From Pseudomonas sp. GD04019 (GTDB lineage Bacteria > Pseudomonadota > Gammaproteobacteria > Pseudomonadales > Pseudomonadaceae), in the NCBI RefSeq assembly GCF_029837695.1, contig NZ_JAOEEA010000001.1, positions 248,001 through 312,000 on the forward strand: DNA of 64,000 bases, written 5' to 3'. The stretch's first letter is position 1. Each line of letters begins with the position of its first letter. This document shows positions 53,703 to 63,517 of this stretch, in pieces. The notes below the pieces were generated by a model, which worked only from the letters and a program-made list of their open reading frames with translations, did no database searches and was not told the origin of the DNA. A program made the translations under genes and the position numbers.

Positions 53703-54074
53703 ATGCGCCAACCCGATATCGAGATCTACCTCAAGGACGCCAGCCAGGACGCCATCACGGCCTGGTTGAGCGAGGTCTTCGGCTCCTGCAGCGAGTGGCA
53801 GCAGCGCGGCCAGACCTTCAAGTGCCAGGCCGGCGCGATTCCGGTGGTGTTCCTGCCCAAGGCCGTGGGCAAGTGGCACAGCCTGATGCTGGAGAGCGAG
53901 GCCACGCCCTGGGCCGACGACGTCGCCTGCGCCCATGCCGCCTTCGCCGCGCTCGGCGTGGAGATCCGCTGCTCCACCGGCGGCTGGAGCGAGGAACAGG
54001 GCGAGGAAGACGCCGACCGCTGGATCAAGGTCAACGCCGAAGGCGAGCAGGAATTTATCTGGCGTACGGAGTGA
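53703..54074 (+). CDS. Conserved hypothetical protein
   Basis: A 123-residue soluble protein with no signal peptide or membrane segment. It is rich in Trp and acidic residues (WLSEVFGSCSEW, GGWSEEQGEEDADRW). It starts 10 nt after the rlmA stop, with GAGAG upstream of the ATG, so it is probably translated from the same mRNA. I do not recognise a characterised family; a homologue next to rlmA is what I recall for pseudomonads. Three cysteines (positions 29, 41 and 90) show no metal-site pattern. Confidence 0.82.
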   Translation: MRQPDIEIYLKDASQDAITAWLSEVFGSCSEWQQRGQTFKCQAGAIPVVFLPKAVGKWHSLMLESEATPWADDVACAHAAFAALGVEIRCSTGGWSEEQGEEDADRWIKVNAEGEQEFIWRTE

Positions 54075-54137
54075 GCAGGTAAGCGGCGGCACGCTGACCA
54101 CCCACTCTCATCACGAAGCCTCTGAGTAGTTCCACAC

Positions 54138-54668
54138 ATGCAAACGCTACTTTCAGATCGGTCCTACCAACGTCATCTGCGCATCATTCATGCATGCGAG
54201 AAAGGCGCCACCGGGGTTTATTGGGGTCACCGACTGATAGCAACGCTGCTGTACCGGAATATGCTTTCTCAGCTAAACGAGATGCACCGACATGAGGTAG
54301 AGCATTTCGAAATTTTCGGAAAACTCATGCATGCCAGAGGGGTGAGGACAGTGATAGCTCCTGTTTTCTGGTGCATAGGAGGAATTCTGTATGGCGTCGT
54401 CACAGCTCTCGCAGGGCGCCGCGCGATCTGGAGAAGTACTGCCGTCATTGAGGCAATTGTTGAGCGAGAGCTGAACGAGGCCGCCGATTACTTTCGGAGT
54501 CGGGACCCTGAGGTCTATCAAGCGATCCAGCAGATCCTGATCGATGAGCTAGAACACAAGCTCGCAGGTGAAGCCAACAGCCCGGGAATAGCCCACATAG
54601 ATAAGGTCGTAGAGCCCGCCGCAAAGGTTGGTGCAGCCGCTTCAAAGGAGCTGGCGAAACGTCTCTGA
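54138..54668 (+). CDS. COQ7-like diiron protein of atypical composition
   Basis: A 176-residue protein with the COQ7 (demethoxyubiquinone hydroxylase) helical bundle. Candidate diiron ligands are Glu21 in ACEKGATGVYWG, Glu53 and His56 in HEVEH, Glu105 or Glu109 in VIEAIVERE, and Glu137 and His140 in DELEH. A central hydrophobic stretch (VFWCIGGILYGVVTAL, 76-91) may anchor it to the membrane, as in COQ7. Codon use is clearly more A/T-rich than its neighbours and no ribosome site is seen, which suggests transfer. The usual chromosomal coq7 is not expected here. A convergent cold-shock gene follows. Confidence 0.85.
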   Translation: MQTLLSDRSYQRHLRIIHACEKGATGVYWGHRLIATLLYRNMLSQLNEMHRHEVEHFEIFGKLMHARGVRTVIAPVFWCIGGILYGVVTALAGRRAIWRSTAVIEAIVERELNEAADYFRSRDPEVYQAIQQILIDELEHKLAGEANSPGIAHIDKVVEPAAKVGAAASKELAKRL

Positions 54669-54688
54669 CCTGTCCAAGCCTGAAAAGC

Positions 54689-54715
54689 AAAAGGCCCGTC
54701 GCTGACGGGCCTTTT
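54689..54715. terminator. Bidirectional rho-independent terminator
   Basis: AAAAGGCCCGTC and GACGGGCCTTTT form a 12-bp perfect stem with a 3-nt GCT loop. The symmetric A and T tracts allow it to end both the COQ7-like gene (plus strand) and the cold-shock gene (minus strand). Confidence 0.92.
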
Positions 54716-54735
54716 GTCGTGTAGCGGGTCTTCGG

Positions 54736-54945
54736 TCAGACCTTGGACACGTCTTCCGCTTGCAGGCCTTTCTGGCCCTGGATCACGGAGAACTCGACCT
54801 GCTGGCCTTCAACCAGAGAACGGTGACCCTCGCCACGGATGGCGCGGTAGTGGACGAATACGTCCGGACCGCTTTCGCGTTGAATGAAGCCATACCCCTT
54901 GGAATCATTGAACCACTTGACGGTTCCGACCTCACGATCAGCCAT
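54736..54945 (-). CDS. Cold-shock domain protein
   Basis: A 69-residue OB-fold nucleic-acid chaperone. RNP1 is KGYGFIQ near 16-22 and RNP2 is VFVHY near 29-33; the start [14 protein letters not shown] is typical. Such proteins bind single-stranded RNA and melt structures. The start at 54945 is chosen over the GTG two codons earlier because of family alignment and GGGAAG upstream. The long upstream gap (54946-55174, minus strand) could hold a regulated 5' leader, but I see no clear conserved cold-shock box. Confidence 0.95.
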   Translation of the reverse strand: MADREVGTVKWFNDSKGYGFIQRESGPDVFVHYRAIRGEGHRSLVEGQQVEFSVIQGQKGLQAEDVSKV

Positions 54946-55174
54946 TACCACTTCCCTCGATTCTCGATTTTGTTGTTGCCCCGATGGGCTTCGACGGTTC
55001 GGCGCAAACGTTCTTCTTCTTCTTTCCGACCCCGGCCAACACGAGCGTGGAGCGGTATTCCGAAAGGCGTCCTGATGCGACCGCCTCGCGAGTATAAAAC
55101 AAGCGTTCGTCTTGCCAAGGGATTTTTTCGGCCGTCTGCAAGGCCCATGGCACAGGGCCTGCAGCCGTTTTTGC

Positions 55175-56152
55175 TCAGCCCGCGGCGAGCAGTTCGGTCA
55201 GCTTTTTCGCCAGGCTCTGGTACTGATAAGCCTCCAGACGGTAGGCCCAATCGCTACGCCCCGACAGCTCGGCAGCCGATAGATCACTACCCTGATCGAG
55301 CAGCAGCCAGTACTGGTCGGCCTTGCCATACAGGCTGCCCGAAAGGCGCTTGCCGGCGAGGGTGACCAGGCTGAATTGCAACGCTGGCTTGCCCTCGAAG
55401 GTCAGCTGCGCCAACGGCGCGGCGTCGGCGAAACGCAGGTCGGCGAAGAACTGGCCCATGCTATCGGCGGCACCGTTGAAGGCCAGGCGCTTACCCTTGG
55501 GCAACTCGCGCACCTGCAGGTGAGCGTCCTCGGCCTTGTCGCGGAACAGGGTCAGACGCTCGCCACTGGCATGCCGCAGCTGCAACTCGCGCACCGAGGT
55601 GAACGGCACCGCGGTGACGCGGCGATCCAGCCACTCCAGTTCGGTGGCAGGCAGTTCGATGCGCTGGCTGACCAGCCAGCTCTGCGCCTCGTCGCCACGG
55701 CGCACCAGCTGTCCGGACTGCTGACCGGGCTTGCCGATCAGCAACGACAGCGGCGGCTGGCCTTCCGACTGCAGGGTGACGCGCACGCCCTGCTGCTCGG
55801 GCTCGCCCTTGTCGGCCAGGCCGAGGCGCCCGTACAGCTCGGGGTTGGCCGTGCGCGGCTCGACCTTGCGCGCCTCGGCCAGCGCCTTGAGCAGCGCGCC
55901 GATGGCCGCCTGATTGGCCGAGTAATCGGCCTTGTCCGGCAACACCCAGCCGGACTCGCGACGCTGCAGGCGCACCAGCGGCTGGCCGACGCGCCGGATC
56001 TCGATGGCCTCGACCTGCGCCGTCTGCAGGCCCGGCAACCAGGCCTCGGCCTGCACGGGCGCGCGGGGTTTCTGTACCTGACTGGTGAAGTACCAGCCGG
56101 CCACCAGGGCGAGCGCCAGCACGCCCAGCACGAACAGGGTTTTGCGATTCAT
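55175..56152 (-). CDS. DUF4340 domain protein (Gld-type ABC operon)
   Basis: A 325-residue protein with an N-terminal membrane anchor ([19 protein letters not shown], 4-22) and a large periplasmic region. It shows the repeated DUF4340 pattern, including [22 protein letters not shown] and [18 protein letters not shown]4340 proteins occur next to GldG-like subunits of ABC transporters, as here: it is the last gene after ATPase, permease and GldG-like genes, 85 nt downstream of the latter. A role as periplasmic part of this export system is inferred. Its substrate is unknown. Confidence 0.88.
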   Translation of the reverse strand: MNRKTLFVLGVLALALVAGWYFTSQVQKPRAPVQAEAWLPGLQTAQVEAIEIRRVGQPLVRLQRRESGWVLPDKADYSANQAAIGALLKALAEARKVEPRTANPELYGRLGLADKGEPEQQGVRVTLQSEGQPPLSLLIGKPGQQSGQLVRRGDEAQSWLVSQRIELPATELEWLDRRVTAVPFTSVRELQLRHASGERLTLFRDKAEDAHLQVRELPKGKRLAFNGAADSMGQFFADLRFADAAPLAQLTFEGKPALQFSLVTLAGKRLSGSLYGKADQYWLLLDQGSDLSAAELSGRSDWAYRLEAYQYQSLAKKLTELLAAG

Positions 56153-56237
56153 AGGCTGTTCTCCTCAATCAAGGAGTCGGTCAATACGAAAAGGGAAGGC
56201 GAAGGGGAAAGGGCCATGCCCTCCCCCCTTGCACGGG

Positions 56238-58070
56238 TCATGCGGCCTTGCGCCGGCGCCACAGCCACAGGGCCAGCACGCCGAGGGTCAGCAGCAGCGG
56301 CACGGCGAGGATATTGACCAGCTTGAGGGTGCGGCCAAGGTCCTCGATCTGCGCGTTCAGCTGGAAGCGCACCTCGCGCAGTTCCTTGCGGATGCGCAGC
56401 TTCTCGGCGATGAACTGCTGCACCGTGGCCTGCTGCTCGGGGGTCAGCTCCAGCGGCTTGCTCGGGTCCTGCTGCTGCAGCGAGGCGAGCTTCTGGTCGG
56501 TCTCGGCCAGGCGCTTCTGCAGGTCCTCTTCCTTGACCCGGAACTGCGCCTCGGCATCGCGCTGCAGGGCCTCGACCACCTCGAACGGACGGCTGAAGCG
56601 GCCGCGCGAACGCACGCTGATCAGCGCATCGCTGCCGGACAGGTTGTCCAGGGCGTTGATGGCGAAACCGGCGTTGTCGGCAAACGGCTGCGGCACGCGC
56701 TGGCCGAAGAAGTCCTGCACCTGCACCCACATGCGGTCGGTCAGCAGGTCGGTGTCGGCCACGGCTATCACATTGATGTTCTCCGCCGACTTCAGACCGT
56801 CCTTCTGCCCTTCGATACCGTTCGGATAGGCCGACTGCGCCGGGCCGCTGATGCGCGCGGCGATGGCATAGCGCTCGCCGGTCGGCTCCAGGTCGCGGAT
56901 CAGCTCTTCTGGGTTGGCCAGGGTGGCGAAGCGCGCGGCATCGAACGGCATGGCGTACTCGGAGCTCTGCAGCAGCGGTACGAACTGGGTCTTGGCGCCC
57001 TCGACCGGCTCGAGGATGCCGGCGGTGGCGATGTTCAGGCTCTCCAGGCTGGAGGTGGCCACGTCGTCCTGGTTCATCGCCCGCTTCGGCAGCGCCAGCC
57101 AGGCGGCATGGCGCGCCGGGCGCTGGCCCTGGCCCATGCTCACGGACAGCGCGTAGGAGCCGTCACCGAGCACCTTGTCCGGCACCATGCGCAGGCCCCA
57201 GGCCTTGAACAGCGGCTCCAGGTCGGAGGCCTTGCCCTCGTCATCGCCCGGCATCATCGGCGGTGCGTTGTCCGCCTCGCTGAGCGGGTCGACGAACACC
57301 AGCAGCTTGCCGCCGCGCAGGACGAACTGGTCGATGGCGTACAGGGTCGGCTGCGGCAGGTTCTTCGGGTGCACCAGCAGAAGCACCGAGACCTGGTCCG
57401 GAATCTTGTCGATGCCGGCCTTGAGGCTGTCGATCTTGAACAGCTGGCGCACCTCTTCCATCACCATCCAGGGCGCCATCGGCTGGCGCGCCATCATGTC
57501 GAAGCCGCCATTGAGCTGCAGCCCACTGAGCAGGCCAATCACCGGCCGCTCCGGTTTGGCCAGGCCCTGCACCAGCTGGCTCAGCTGGTATTCGAGGAAC
57601 TCCTCCTGGTCCAGCGGGAAGAACGGGATGACCTGCTTGTCGTCCACCGCGTTGGTGCCGGCCAGGCCGAAGTAGATCTGCTCGCCGCTCTGGTTCGCCG
57701 GCACGGCCTGCAGGCCGAAGCCGGCGGCCTTGTCCTCGTCCTCGGAGAACGGCTCGGGGTCGATGATGTGCAGCTTGATCTTGCCGTTGGCCGCACGCTC
57801 GTAGGCCTTGAGCATCTCCTCCACACGCACCGCGTAGTTGCGCAGCACGGCCAGGTCGCGGGCGGACTTGTCGGAGTAGAAGAAGTACAGGTTGATCGGC
57901 TCGTCCAGCTCGCCAAGGATGCGCTCGGTGCCTTCGGAGATGGTGTAGAGCTTCTGCTCGGTCAGGTCCAGGCGCACATTGCCCAGGCCCAGGGCCGAGA
58001 GCATGTTGAAGGCCAGAAAGGCCACGGCGATCAGCAGCAGGCCGGCGCCGGAATACATCAGTTTCTTCAT
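56238..58070 (-). CDS. GldG-family ABC transporter auxiliary protein
   Basis: A 610-residue protein with an N-terminal TM helix (YSGAGLLLIAVAFLAFNML, about 6-25) and a C-terminal TM helix (VNILAVPLLLTLGVLALWLW, about 585-604). Between them lies the large periplasmic ABC_transp_aux/GldG region: LTEQKLYTISEGT, YFFYSDKS, VIGLLSGL, LVFVDPLSEAD, and a coiled coil near 490-580. Homologues are part of GldA-GldF-GldG in gliding bacteria, but here they serve an unknown transport or envelope function. It lies 2 nt from the permease gene. Confidence 0.92.
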   Translation of the reverse strand: MKKLMYSGAGLLLIAVAFLAFNMLSALGLGNVRLDLTEQKLYTISEGTERILGELDEPINLYFFYSDKSARDLAVLRNYAVRVEEMLKAYERAANGKIKLHIIDPEPFSEDEDKAAGFGLQAVPANQSGEQIYFGLAGTNAVDDKQVIPFFPLDQEEFLEYQLSQLVQGLAKPERPVIGLLSGLQLNGGFDMMARQPMAPWMVMEEVRQLFKIDSLKAGIDKIPDQVSVLLLVHPKNLPQPTLYAIDQFVLRGGKLLVFVDPLSEADNAPPMMPGDDEGKASDLEPLFKAWGLRMVPDKVLGDGSYALSVSMGQGQRPARHAAWLALPKRAMNQDDVATSSLESLNIATAGILEPVEGAKTQFVPLLQSSEYAMPFDAARFATLANPEELIRDLEPTGERYAIAARISGPAQSAYPNGIEGQKDGLKSAENINVIAVADTDLLTDRMWVQVQDFFGQRVPQPFADNAGFAINALDNLSGSDALISVRSRGRFSRPFEVVEALQRDAEAQFRVKEEDLQKRLAETDQKLASLQQQDPSKPLELTPEQQATVQQFIAEKLRIRKELREVRFQLNAQIEDLGRTLKLVNILAVPLLLTLGVLALWLWRRRKAA

Positions 58071-58072
58071 GG

Positions 58073-58804
58073 TCAGTCAGCCTTCTTCAGATCGACCACG
58101 ATGGCGGTGGCAGCCAGCCAGGCGCCCATCAGGGTGATGAAATAGAGCAGGTCGCGCAGGTCGATCACGCCCTTGCTGATCGCGTCGAAGCGGGTCAGGA
58201 AGGACAGCGAGGCGACCGCGTCGACGGCCCACTGCGGCGCCCAGGCCAGTGCGTCGAGCACCATCGGGAAGCCGCTGACGATGAACAGGAAGCAGGCGCT
58301 GACGGCGAGGATGAAGGCGATCACCTGGTTCTTGGCCAGGGCCGACATGCACGAGCCGATGGCCAGATAGGAGCCCGCCAGCAGCCAGCTGCCGAAGTAG
58401 CCGGTGAAGATCGCACCGTTGTCCGGCTCGCCCAGGTAGTTGACCGTGATGATCATCGGGAAGGTCAGCAGCAGGGCGATGCCAGCGAACACCCAGGCGG
58501 CGAGGAACTTGCCCAGCACCGCCTCGGCGCGGGTGATCGGCAGGGTCATCAGCAGCTCGATGGAGCCGGACTTGCGCTCCTCGGCCCACAGGCGCATGGC
58601 GATGGCCGGCACCAGGAACAGGTACAGCCAGGGGTGGAAGTTGAAGAACGGCGACAGGTCCGCCTGGCCGCTTTCGTAGAAGCCGCCGAGGTAGAAGGTG
58701 AAGACCCCGGACAGCACCAGGAAGATCAGGATGAACACGTACGCAAGAGGAGTAGCGAAATAGCTGGCCAGCTCGCGTTTGAAGATCACGGGCAACTGCT
58801 TCAT
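58073..58804 (-). CDS. ABC-2 type permease subunit (GldF/NosY-like)
   Basis: A 243-residue inner-membrane permease with six predicted TM helices. The N-terminal FKRELASYFATPLAYVFILI segment and the internal YLFLVPAIAMRLWAEERKSGSIELLMTLP motif are typical of ABC-2 permeases of the GldF/NosY group. It overlaps the ATPase gene by 4 nt and lies 2 nt from the GldG-like gene, so the operon order is ATPase, permease, GldG-like, DUF4340. The substrate is unknown. Confidence 0.93.
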   Translation of the reverse strand: MKQLPVIFKRELASYFATPLAYVFILIFLVLSGVFTFYLGGFYESGQADLSPFFNFHPWLYLFLVPAIAMRLWAEERKSGSIELLMTLPITRAEAVLGKFLAAWVFAGIALLLTFPMIITVNYLGEPDNGAIFTGYFGSWLLAGSYLAIGSCMSALAKNQVIAFILAVSACFLFIVSGFPMVLDALAWAPQWAVDAVASLSFLTRFDAISKGVIDLRDLLYFITLMGAWLAATAIVVDLKKAD

Positions 58805-59721
58805 GCCGCCTCTCCCCGGGTCAGGCTGCGGAACACTTCATCGAGCCGGCCGCGTTCCACGTCCAGCTCCGTCACCTGCCAGCCGCGCTGGCGAATCAGT
58901 TCGTTGACCTGCGGGAAGATCACCTGGCCGGGCGCGGCCACCAGAGTCAGGCTGCCCTCGGCGTTGTCTTCCACGGCGATCACGCCCGGCAGCGCCGCCA
59001 GGGCCTCGCGGTCCAGCTCGCCGGCGGCGACCAGGGTCACCGCCTGGTGGTAGCGCGAACGGCTCTCCAGCTCCAGCGGCGTACCGTCGGCCACCAGCTT
59101 GCCGGCGGCGATCACCACGGCGCGGGTGCACACCGCCGACACCTCTTCGAGGATGTGGGTGGAGATGATCACGATCTTGTCCTTGGCCAGGCTCTGGATC
59201 AGCTGGCGCACCTGGTGCTTCTGGTTCGGGTCGAGGCCGTCGGTGGGCTCGTCGAGGATCAGCACGCGCGGATCATGCAGGATCGCCTGGGCCAGGCCGA
59301 CGCGGCGCTTGAAGCCCTTGGACAGGGTCTCGATGCTCTGCTCCAGCACATGCTGCAGCTCCACCTGCTCGACCGCGCGCTGCACGCGCTGCCTCTTCTC
59401 GACGCCGCGGAAACCACGGACCTCGGCGATGAATTCGAGGAAGCCACGCACCGTCATGTCGCCATAGCAGGGCGCGCCTTCGGGCAGGTAGCCGATCTGC
59501 TGCTGGGCCTTGAGGGTGTCGTTCTGGATGTCGAAACCGAGAATGCTGGCGGTGCCGGAGGTCGGCGCCAGGAACCCGGTGAGCATCTTCATGGTGGTGG
59601 ATTTGCCGGCGCCGTTGGGGCCGAGAAAGCCCAGCACTTCCCCCTGCTGGACCTGAAAGCTGAGGCCATCGACGGCCGTATGTTGGGCAAAACGCTTGGT
59701 TAGATTTTTTATTTCGATCAT
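58801..59721 (-). CDS. ABC transporter ATP-binding protein (GldA-like)
   Basis: A 306-residue ATPase. Walker A is GPNGAGKST near 37-45, the signature is LSKGFKRRVGLAQ, and Walker B is VLILDEPTDGLDP. The C-terminal 90 residues form the regulatory extension common in this group. The start at 59721 (MIEIKNLTKRF) is used; longer in-frame reading lacks similarity. It overlaps the permease gene by 4 nt and is divergent from plsB, so the 251-nt gap contains both promoters. I see no certain -35/-10. Confidence 0.94.
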   Translation of the reverse strand: MIEIKNLTKRFAQHTAVDGLSFQVQQGEVLGFLGPNGAGKSTTMKMLTGFLAPTSGTASILGFDIQNDTLKAQQQIGYLPEGAPCYGDMTVRGFLEFIAEVRGFRGVEKRQRVQRAVEQVELQHVLEQSIETLSKGFKRRVGLAQAILHDPRVLILDEPTDGLDPNQKHQVRQLIQSLAKDKIVIISTHILEEVSAVCTRAVVIAAGKLVADGTPLELESRSRYHQAVTLVAAGELDREALAALPGVIAVEDNAEGSLTLVAAPGQVIFPQVNELIRQRGWQVTELDVERGRLDEVFRSLTRGEAA

Positions 59722-59972
59722 GGCTCTTGTCCCTACGGGATAAGCCCCGGGCCATGCTGACCTCGGGGGCCTTTGCAAACGCTGGCGGACTATAAAAGTC
59801 GACCCGCGGCAAGGCAAGACAACGGCCATGAGGAAAAGTTGCAGGATGGTCTGCAGGCCAGGAAATCCGCGGCCTGGTGAACACTTGTACTGCATGGCTT
59901 TTTTGCCGCCGCTCACCGAATACGGCACACTAGCCGCCCCGAGCGCTTGCTCGTTTCCACAGTCGCCCACGT

Positions 59973-62459
59973 ATGACCCGCTCCCCGCTTCACCGCCTCG
60001 CCTTTGGTGCCCTGCGTCGTCTGCTGTACCTCTGGGTACGCTCGGAAACCATCAACCAGTCGTCCTTCAACCTGCGCCTGGATCGCAGCAAGCCGGTGTT
60101 CTACGTGCTGCAGCAGCCCTCGGCGGCGGACCTGGCAGTGGTCGACAAGGAATGCACCAAGGCCGGCCTGCCACGCCCGGTATTGCCGGTGGCGCTCGGC
60201 GAGCAACTGGAGCCGGCCGGTTTCTTCTACCTGACCCGCTCGCCCAGCTGGTTCGGCGGCCACGACAAGCGCGGTACCCCGCCGACCCTGCAACGCATTC
60301 TCGCCAGCCTCGACGGCAACGCCCTGGATGACGCGCAAATCGTCCCGGTCAGCGTGTTCTGGGGCCAGTCGCCGGACCGCGAAACCAGCCCGTGGAAGCT
60401 GCTGTTCGCCGACACCTGGGCCGTCACCGGGCGCCTGCGCAAGCTGGTCAGCATCCTGATCCTCGGGCGCAAGACCCGCGTGCAGTTCTCCGCCCCGATC
60501 CACCTGCGCGAACTGCTCGACCAGAACAAGGGCCGCGAGCGCACCCAGCGCATGGTCCAGCGCATCCTGCGCGTGCACTTCCGCAACCTGAAGACCACGG
60601 TGATCGGCCCGGACGTGTCGCACCGGCGCAACCTGGTGAAAGGTCTGATCCACGGCCCACTGGTCCGTCAGGCCATCCGCGAGGAGATGGAGCGCGAGAA
60701 GATCAGCCAGGAGAAGGCCGAGGCCCAGGCCCTGCGCTACGGCAACGAGATCGCCTCGGACTACACCTACACCGCCATCCGCTTCCTGGAGACGGTGCTC
60801 AGCTGGTTCTGGAACAAGCTGTACGAGGGCATCCAGGTCAACCACCTGGAGGCGGTGCGCGACATCGCCCACGGTCACGAGATCATCTACGTGCCCTGCC
60901 ACCGTAGCCATATCGACTACCTGCTGCTGTCCTACCTGCTGTTCCGCAACGGTCTGACGCCGCCGCACATCGCCGCCGGCATCAACCTCAATATGCCGGT
61001 GGTGGGAGGCATCCTGCGCCGCGGCGGCGCCTTCTTCATGCGCCGCACCTTCAAGGGCAATCCGCTGTACACCGCGGTGTTCAACGAATACCTGCACACC
61101 CTGTTCAGCAAGGGCTTCCCGGTCGAGTACTTCGTCGAGGGCGGTCGCTCGCGTACCGGCCGCACCCTGCAGCCGAAGACCGGCATGCTGGCCATCACCC
61201 TGCGCAGCTTCCTGCGCTCGAACCGCCTGCCAATCGCCTTCGTGCCGGTCTATATCGGCTACGAGCGCGTGCTGGAAGGCCGCACCTACCTGGGAGAGCT
61301 GCGCGGCGCGGCGAAAAAGAAGGAGTCGATCTTCGACATCTTCAAGGTCATCGGCGCCATTCGGAAGCAGCGCTTCGGCAGCGTTCACGTCAACTTCGGC
61401 GAGCCGATCAAGCTGGCCGAGTTCCTCGACGCCGAGCAGCCGGGCTGGCGCACCCAGGATCATGGCGAGCAGTTCCGCCCGGCCTGGTTGAACGCGACCA
61501 CCAACCGCCTCGGCGAGCGCGTGGCGCAGCACCTCAACGAGGCGGCGGCGATCAACCCGGTCAACCTGGTCGGCCTGGCCCTGCTTTCCACCGCCAAGCT
61601 GGCGCTGGACGAGCAGGCCTTGACCCGCGTGCTCGACCTGTACCTGGCGCTGCTGCGCAAGGTGCCCTACTCGCCCCACGCCACCCTGCCGCAGGGCGAT
61701 GGTCAGGACCTGATCCGCTACGTGCAGAGCATGGACCTGCTGGCCGAGCAGAAGGACGCCCTGGGCAAGATCCTCTACCTGGACGAGCAGAACGCCGTCC
61801 TGATGACCTACTACCGCAACAACGTGCTGCACGTGTTCGCCCTGCCTGCCCTGCTGGCCAGCTTCTTCCTCAGCAGCTCGCGCATGAGCCGCGAGCAGAT
61901 CCTGCGCTACGTCGGTGCGCTCTACCCGTACCTGCAGTCGGAGCTGTTCATCCGCTGGTCCGTGGACGAGTTGGAAGGCGTGGTCGACCAGTGGCTGGAG
62001 GCCTTCGTCGAACAGGGCCTGCTGCGCCGCGAGGACGACATGTTCATCCGCCCGGCGCCCAGCTCGCGCCAGTTCGTCCTGCTCACCCTGCTGGCCCGCG
62101 CCATCGTGCAGACCCTGCAGCGCTTCTACATGGCCACCGCCTTGCTCCTCAACGCCGGGCAATATGCCCTGAGCGCGGAAGAGCTGGAGAACCTCTGCGT
62201 GGTCATGGCCCAGCGCCTGTCGATCCTCCACGGCCTCAACGCCCCGGAGTTCTTCGACAAGAGCCTGTTCCGCCACTTCATCCAGACCCTGCTGGACCAG
62301 GGCGTGCTGCGCCAGAACGGCGAAGGCAAGCTCAGCCACCATCCGCAGCTGGCGGAACTGGTGGAAGGCGCGGCCAAGCGCGTACTGCCGGCAGAGATTC
62401 GCCTGTCGATCCGCCAGGTGGCGCTTGAGCGTGGCGAGGAAGCGCAAGAGCCGGTCTGA
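59973..62459 (+). CDS. plsB: Glycerol-3-phosphate 1-O-acyltransferase PlsB
   Basis: An 828-residue inner-membrane enzyme that transfers acyl groups to glycerol-3-phosphate, starting phospholipid synthesis. The catalytic HX4D is H310-RSHI-D315 in [14 protein letters not shown]. Downstream acyltransferase blocks [22 protein letters not shown] and [11 protein letters not shown] are intact. The length is close to E. coli PlsB (about 807). CdsA at 30190-31005 uses the later product phosphatidic acid. It is monocistronic and followed by a terminator. Confidence 0.97.
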   Translation: MTRSPLHRLAFGALRRLLYLWVRSETINQSSFNLRLDRSKPVFYVLQQPSAADLAVVDKECTKAGLPRPVLPVALGEQLEPAGFFYLTRSPSWFGGHDKRGTPPTLQRILASLDGNALDDAQIVPVSVFWGQSPDRETSPWKLLFADTWAVTGRLRKLVSILILGRKTRVQFSAPIHLRELLDQNKGRERTQRMVQRILRVHFRNLKTTVIGPDVSHRRNLVKGLIHGPLVRQAIREEMEREKISQEKAEAQALRYGNEIASDYTYTAIRFLETVLSWFWNKLYEGIQVNHLEAVRDIAHGHEIIYVPCHRSHIDYLLLSYLLFRNGLTPPHIAAGINLNMPVVGGILRRGGAFFMRRTFKGNPLYTAVFNEYLHTLFSKGFPVEYFVEGGRSRTGRTLQPKTGMLAITLRSFLRSNRLPIAFVPVYIGYERVLEGRTYLGELRGAAKKKESIFDIFKVIGAIRKQRFGSVHVNFGEPIKLAEFLDAEQPGWRTQDHGEQFRPAWLNATTNRLGERVAQHLNEAAAINPVNLVGLALLSTAKLALDEQALTRVLDLYLALLRKVPYSPHATLPQGDGQDLIRYVQSMDLLAEQKDALGKILYLDEQNAVLMTYYRNNVLHVFALPALLASFFLSSSRMSREQILRYVGALYPYLQSELFIRWSVDELEGVVDQWLEAFVEQGLLRREDDMFIRPAPSSRQFVLLTLLARAIVQTLQRFYMATALLLNAGQYALSAEELENLCVVMAQRLSILHGLNAPEFFDKSLFRHFIQTLLDQGVLRQNGEGKLSHHPQLAELVEGAAKRVLPAEIRLSIRQVALERGEEAQEPV

Positions 62460-62479
62460 GGCTGACGCCAGCACCGCAG

Positions 62480-62507
62480 AAGGGCCGCTCATGCGGCCCT
62501 TTTGCTT
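62480..62507 (+). terminator. Rho-independent terminator of plsB
   Basis: AAGGGCCGC and GCGGCCCTT form a 9-bp stem with a TCAT loop followed by TTGCTTT. It starts about 20 nt after the plsB stop. Confidence 0.88.
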
Positions 62508-62739
62508 TCAGTGGCGCGTCAGGCCTCATGGCCACAGCTGCAAGCCGCCAAGCGGATCGGCAGTACCTTCAGTCCGACCGCGTCTGCCACAATGGAATTA
62601 TGAGGAGGGCAATGCAGTCAGTTGTGTAGGTCTCATTCGCTTCATCCTGAGCCGGGGACGGCCAGAGCTACGCAGTCATTCCGAGACGCGCCTGAAAATA
62701 TCTCCGCAGGTGCGGCGCCCGGAACAGGGAGATTAGTCA
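62508..62739. other. Intergenic region without recognised features
   Basis: A 232-nt gap between the plsB terminator and the binding-protein gene. I see no convincing gene, repeat or promoter. An open frame that begins near 62622 continues out of frame through the next gene and is a shadow. Confidence 0.6.
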
Positions 62740-63507
62740 ATGAGATGGACTCTACCCGGCTTGCAGGTGTCGTTCAGGCTTGTGCTGCTGAGCCTCTGCT
62801 TGCTATGCGCCTCGGCACACGCAGTCGAGGAGATCACCCTGTTCAGCTATCAGCACAAGCCACCCTATGTGATCGATGGCAAGCGCCAGCAGGGGCTGTA
62901 TTACGACCTGGCCGAGCAATTGAACGCTTACCTGCCCCAGTACCGCTTCGTCGTGCGGCAGATTCCACGCAGGCACCTGGACTACCTGTTGTCGAAGGAC
63001 CAGCTCGACGGCATCGTGTTGGGCACCAGCCCCGACTGGTTCAGAGACGCGCCACGCCATCTATGGACGGAGGCCTTCATCGACGATGCCAACCTACTGG
63101 TCTCCCGCAGCCAGGGCGAGGTCAGCAGGCTTTCCGCCGACCAGCTTGGCGGGCGACGCCTGGGCGTGGTCAGTGGGCATCGCTACCCGGAGCTGGACGA
63201 CCTGCTCGGCAAGGAGCGGATCAGCCGCGAGGCAGGCATCAGCGAGAGCGCCAACCTGCTTCGGCTGCAACGTGGCTGGCTAGACGCCGCCGTGATTGGC
63301 AAGCGCACCCTCGATTTCTATTTCCAGGAGCAGCAAGGTCTGCGCAGCCAGCTATATGTCGCCCAGCCGCCGTTGCGCACCTATCAACGCTCCCTGCTGG
63401 TGCCGACTGGTTATGCCCGGTTGCTTCCGGAGCTGAATCGGACAATCGGCACGCTGAAACAGGCACCATCCTGGCAACACCGACTGGAACAGTACCGCAC
63501 CCCCTAG
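62740..63507 (+). CDS. Periplasmic substrate-binding protein, type-2 (orphan)
   Basis: A 255-residue secreted protein with a signal peptide through about 28 (VLLSLCLLCASAHA). The mature part has the bacterial extracellular solute-binding type-3 pattern: ITLFSYQHKPPYVIDGKRQQGLYYDLAEQL, LDGIVLGTSPDWF, and the LGGRRLGVVSGHRYPELDDLL hinge. AGGGAG lies upstream of ATG 62740. No transporter genes are adjacent. It is convergent with the GlxA/AraC-type regulator, 10 nt apart. The ligand is unknown. Confidence 0.85.
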   Translation: MRWTLPGLQVSFRLVLLSLCLLCASAHAVEEITLFSYQHKPPYVIDGKRQQGLYYDLAEQLNAYLPQYRFVVRQIPRRHLDYLLSKDQLDGIVLGTSPDWFRDAPRHLWTEAFIDDANLLVSRSQGEVSRLSADQLGGRRLGVVSGHRYPELDDLLGKERISREAGISESANLLRLQRGWLDAAVIGKRTLDFYFQEQQGLRSQLYVAQPPLRTYQRSLLVPTGYARLLPELNRTIGTLKQAPSWQHRLEQYRTP

Positions 63508-63517
63508 AAGCCCAGCG

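Noticed and set aside
59913..62492. A minus-strand open frame of about 860 codons opposite plsB
   Set aside because: It is antisense to the well-conserved PlsB, including the region of its catalytic motif; its Q/A/V/H-rich composition is typical of shadows.
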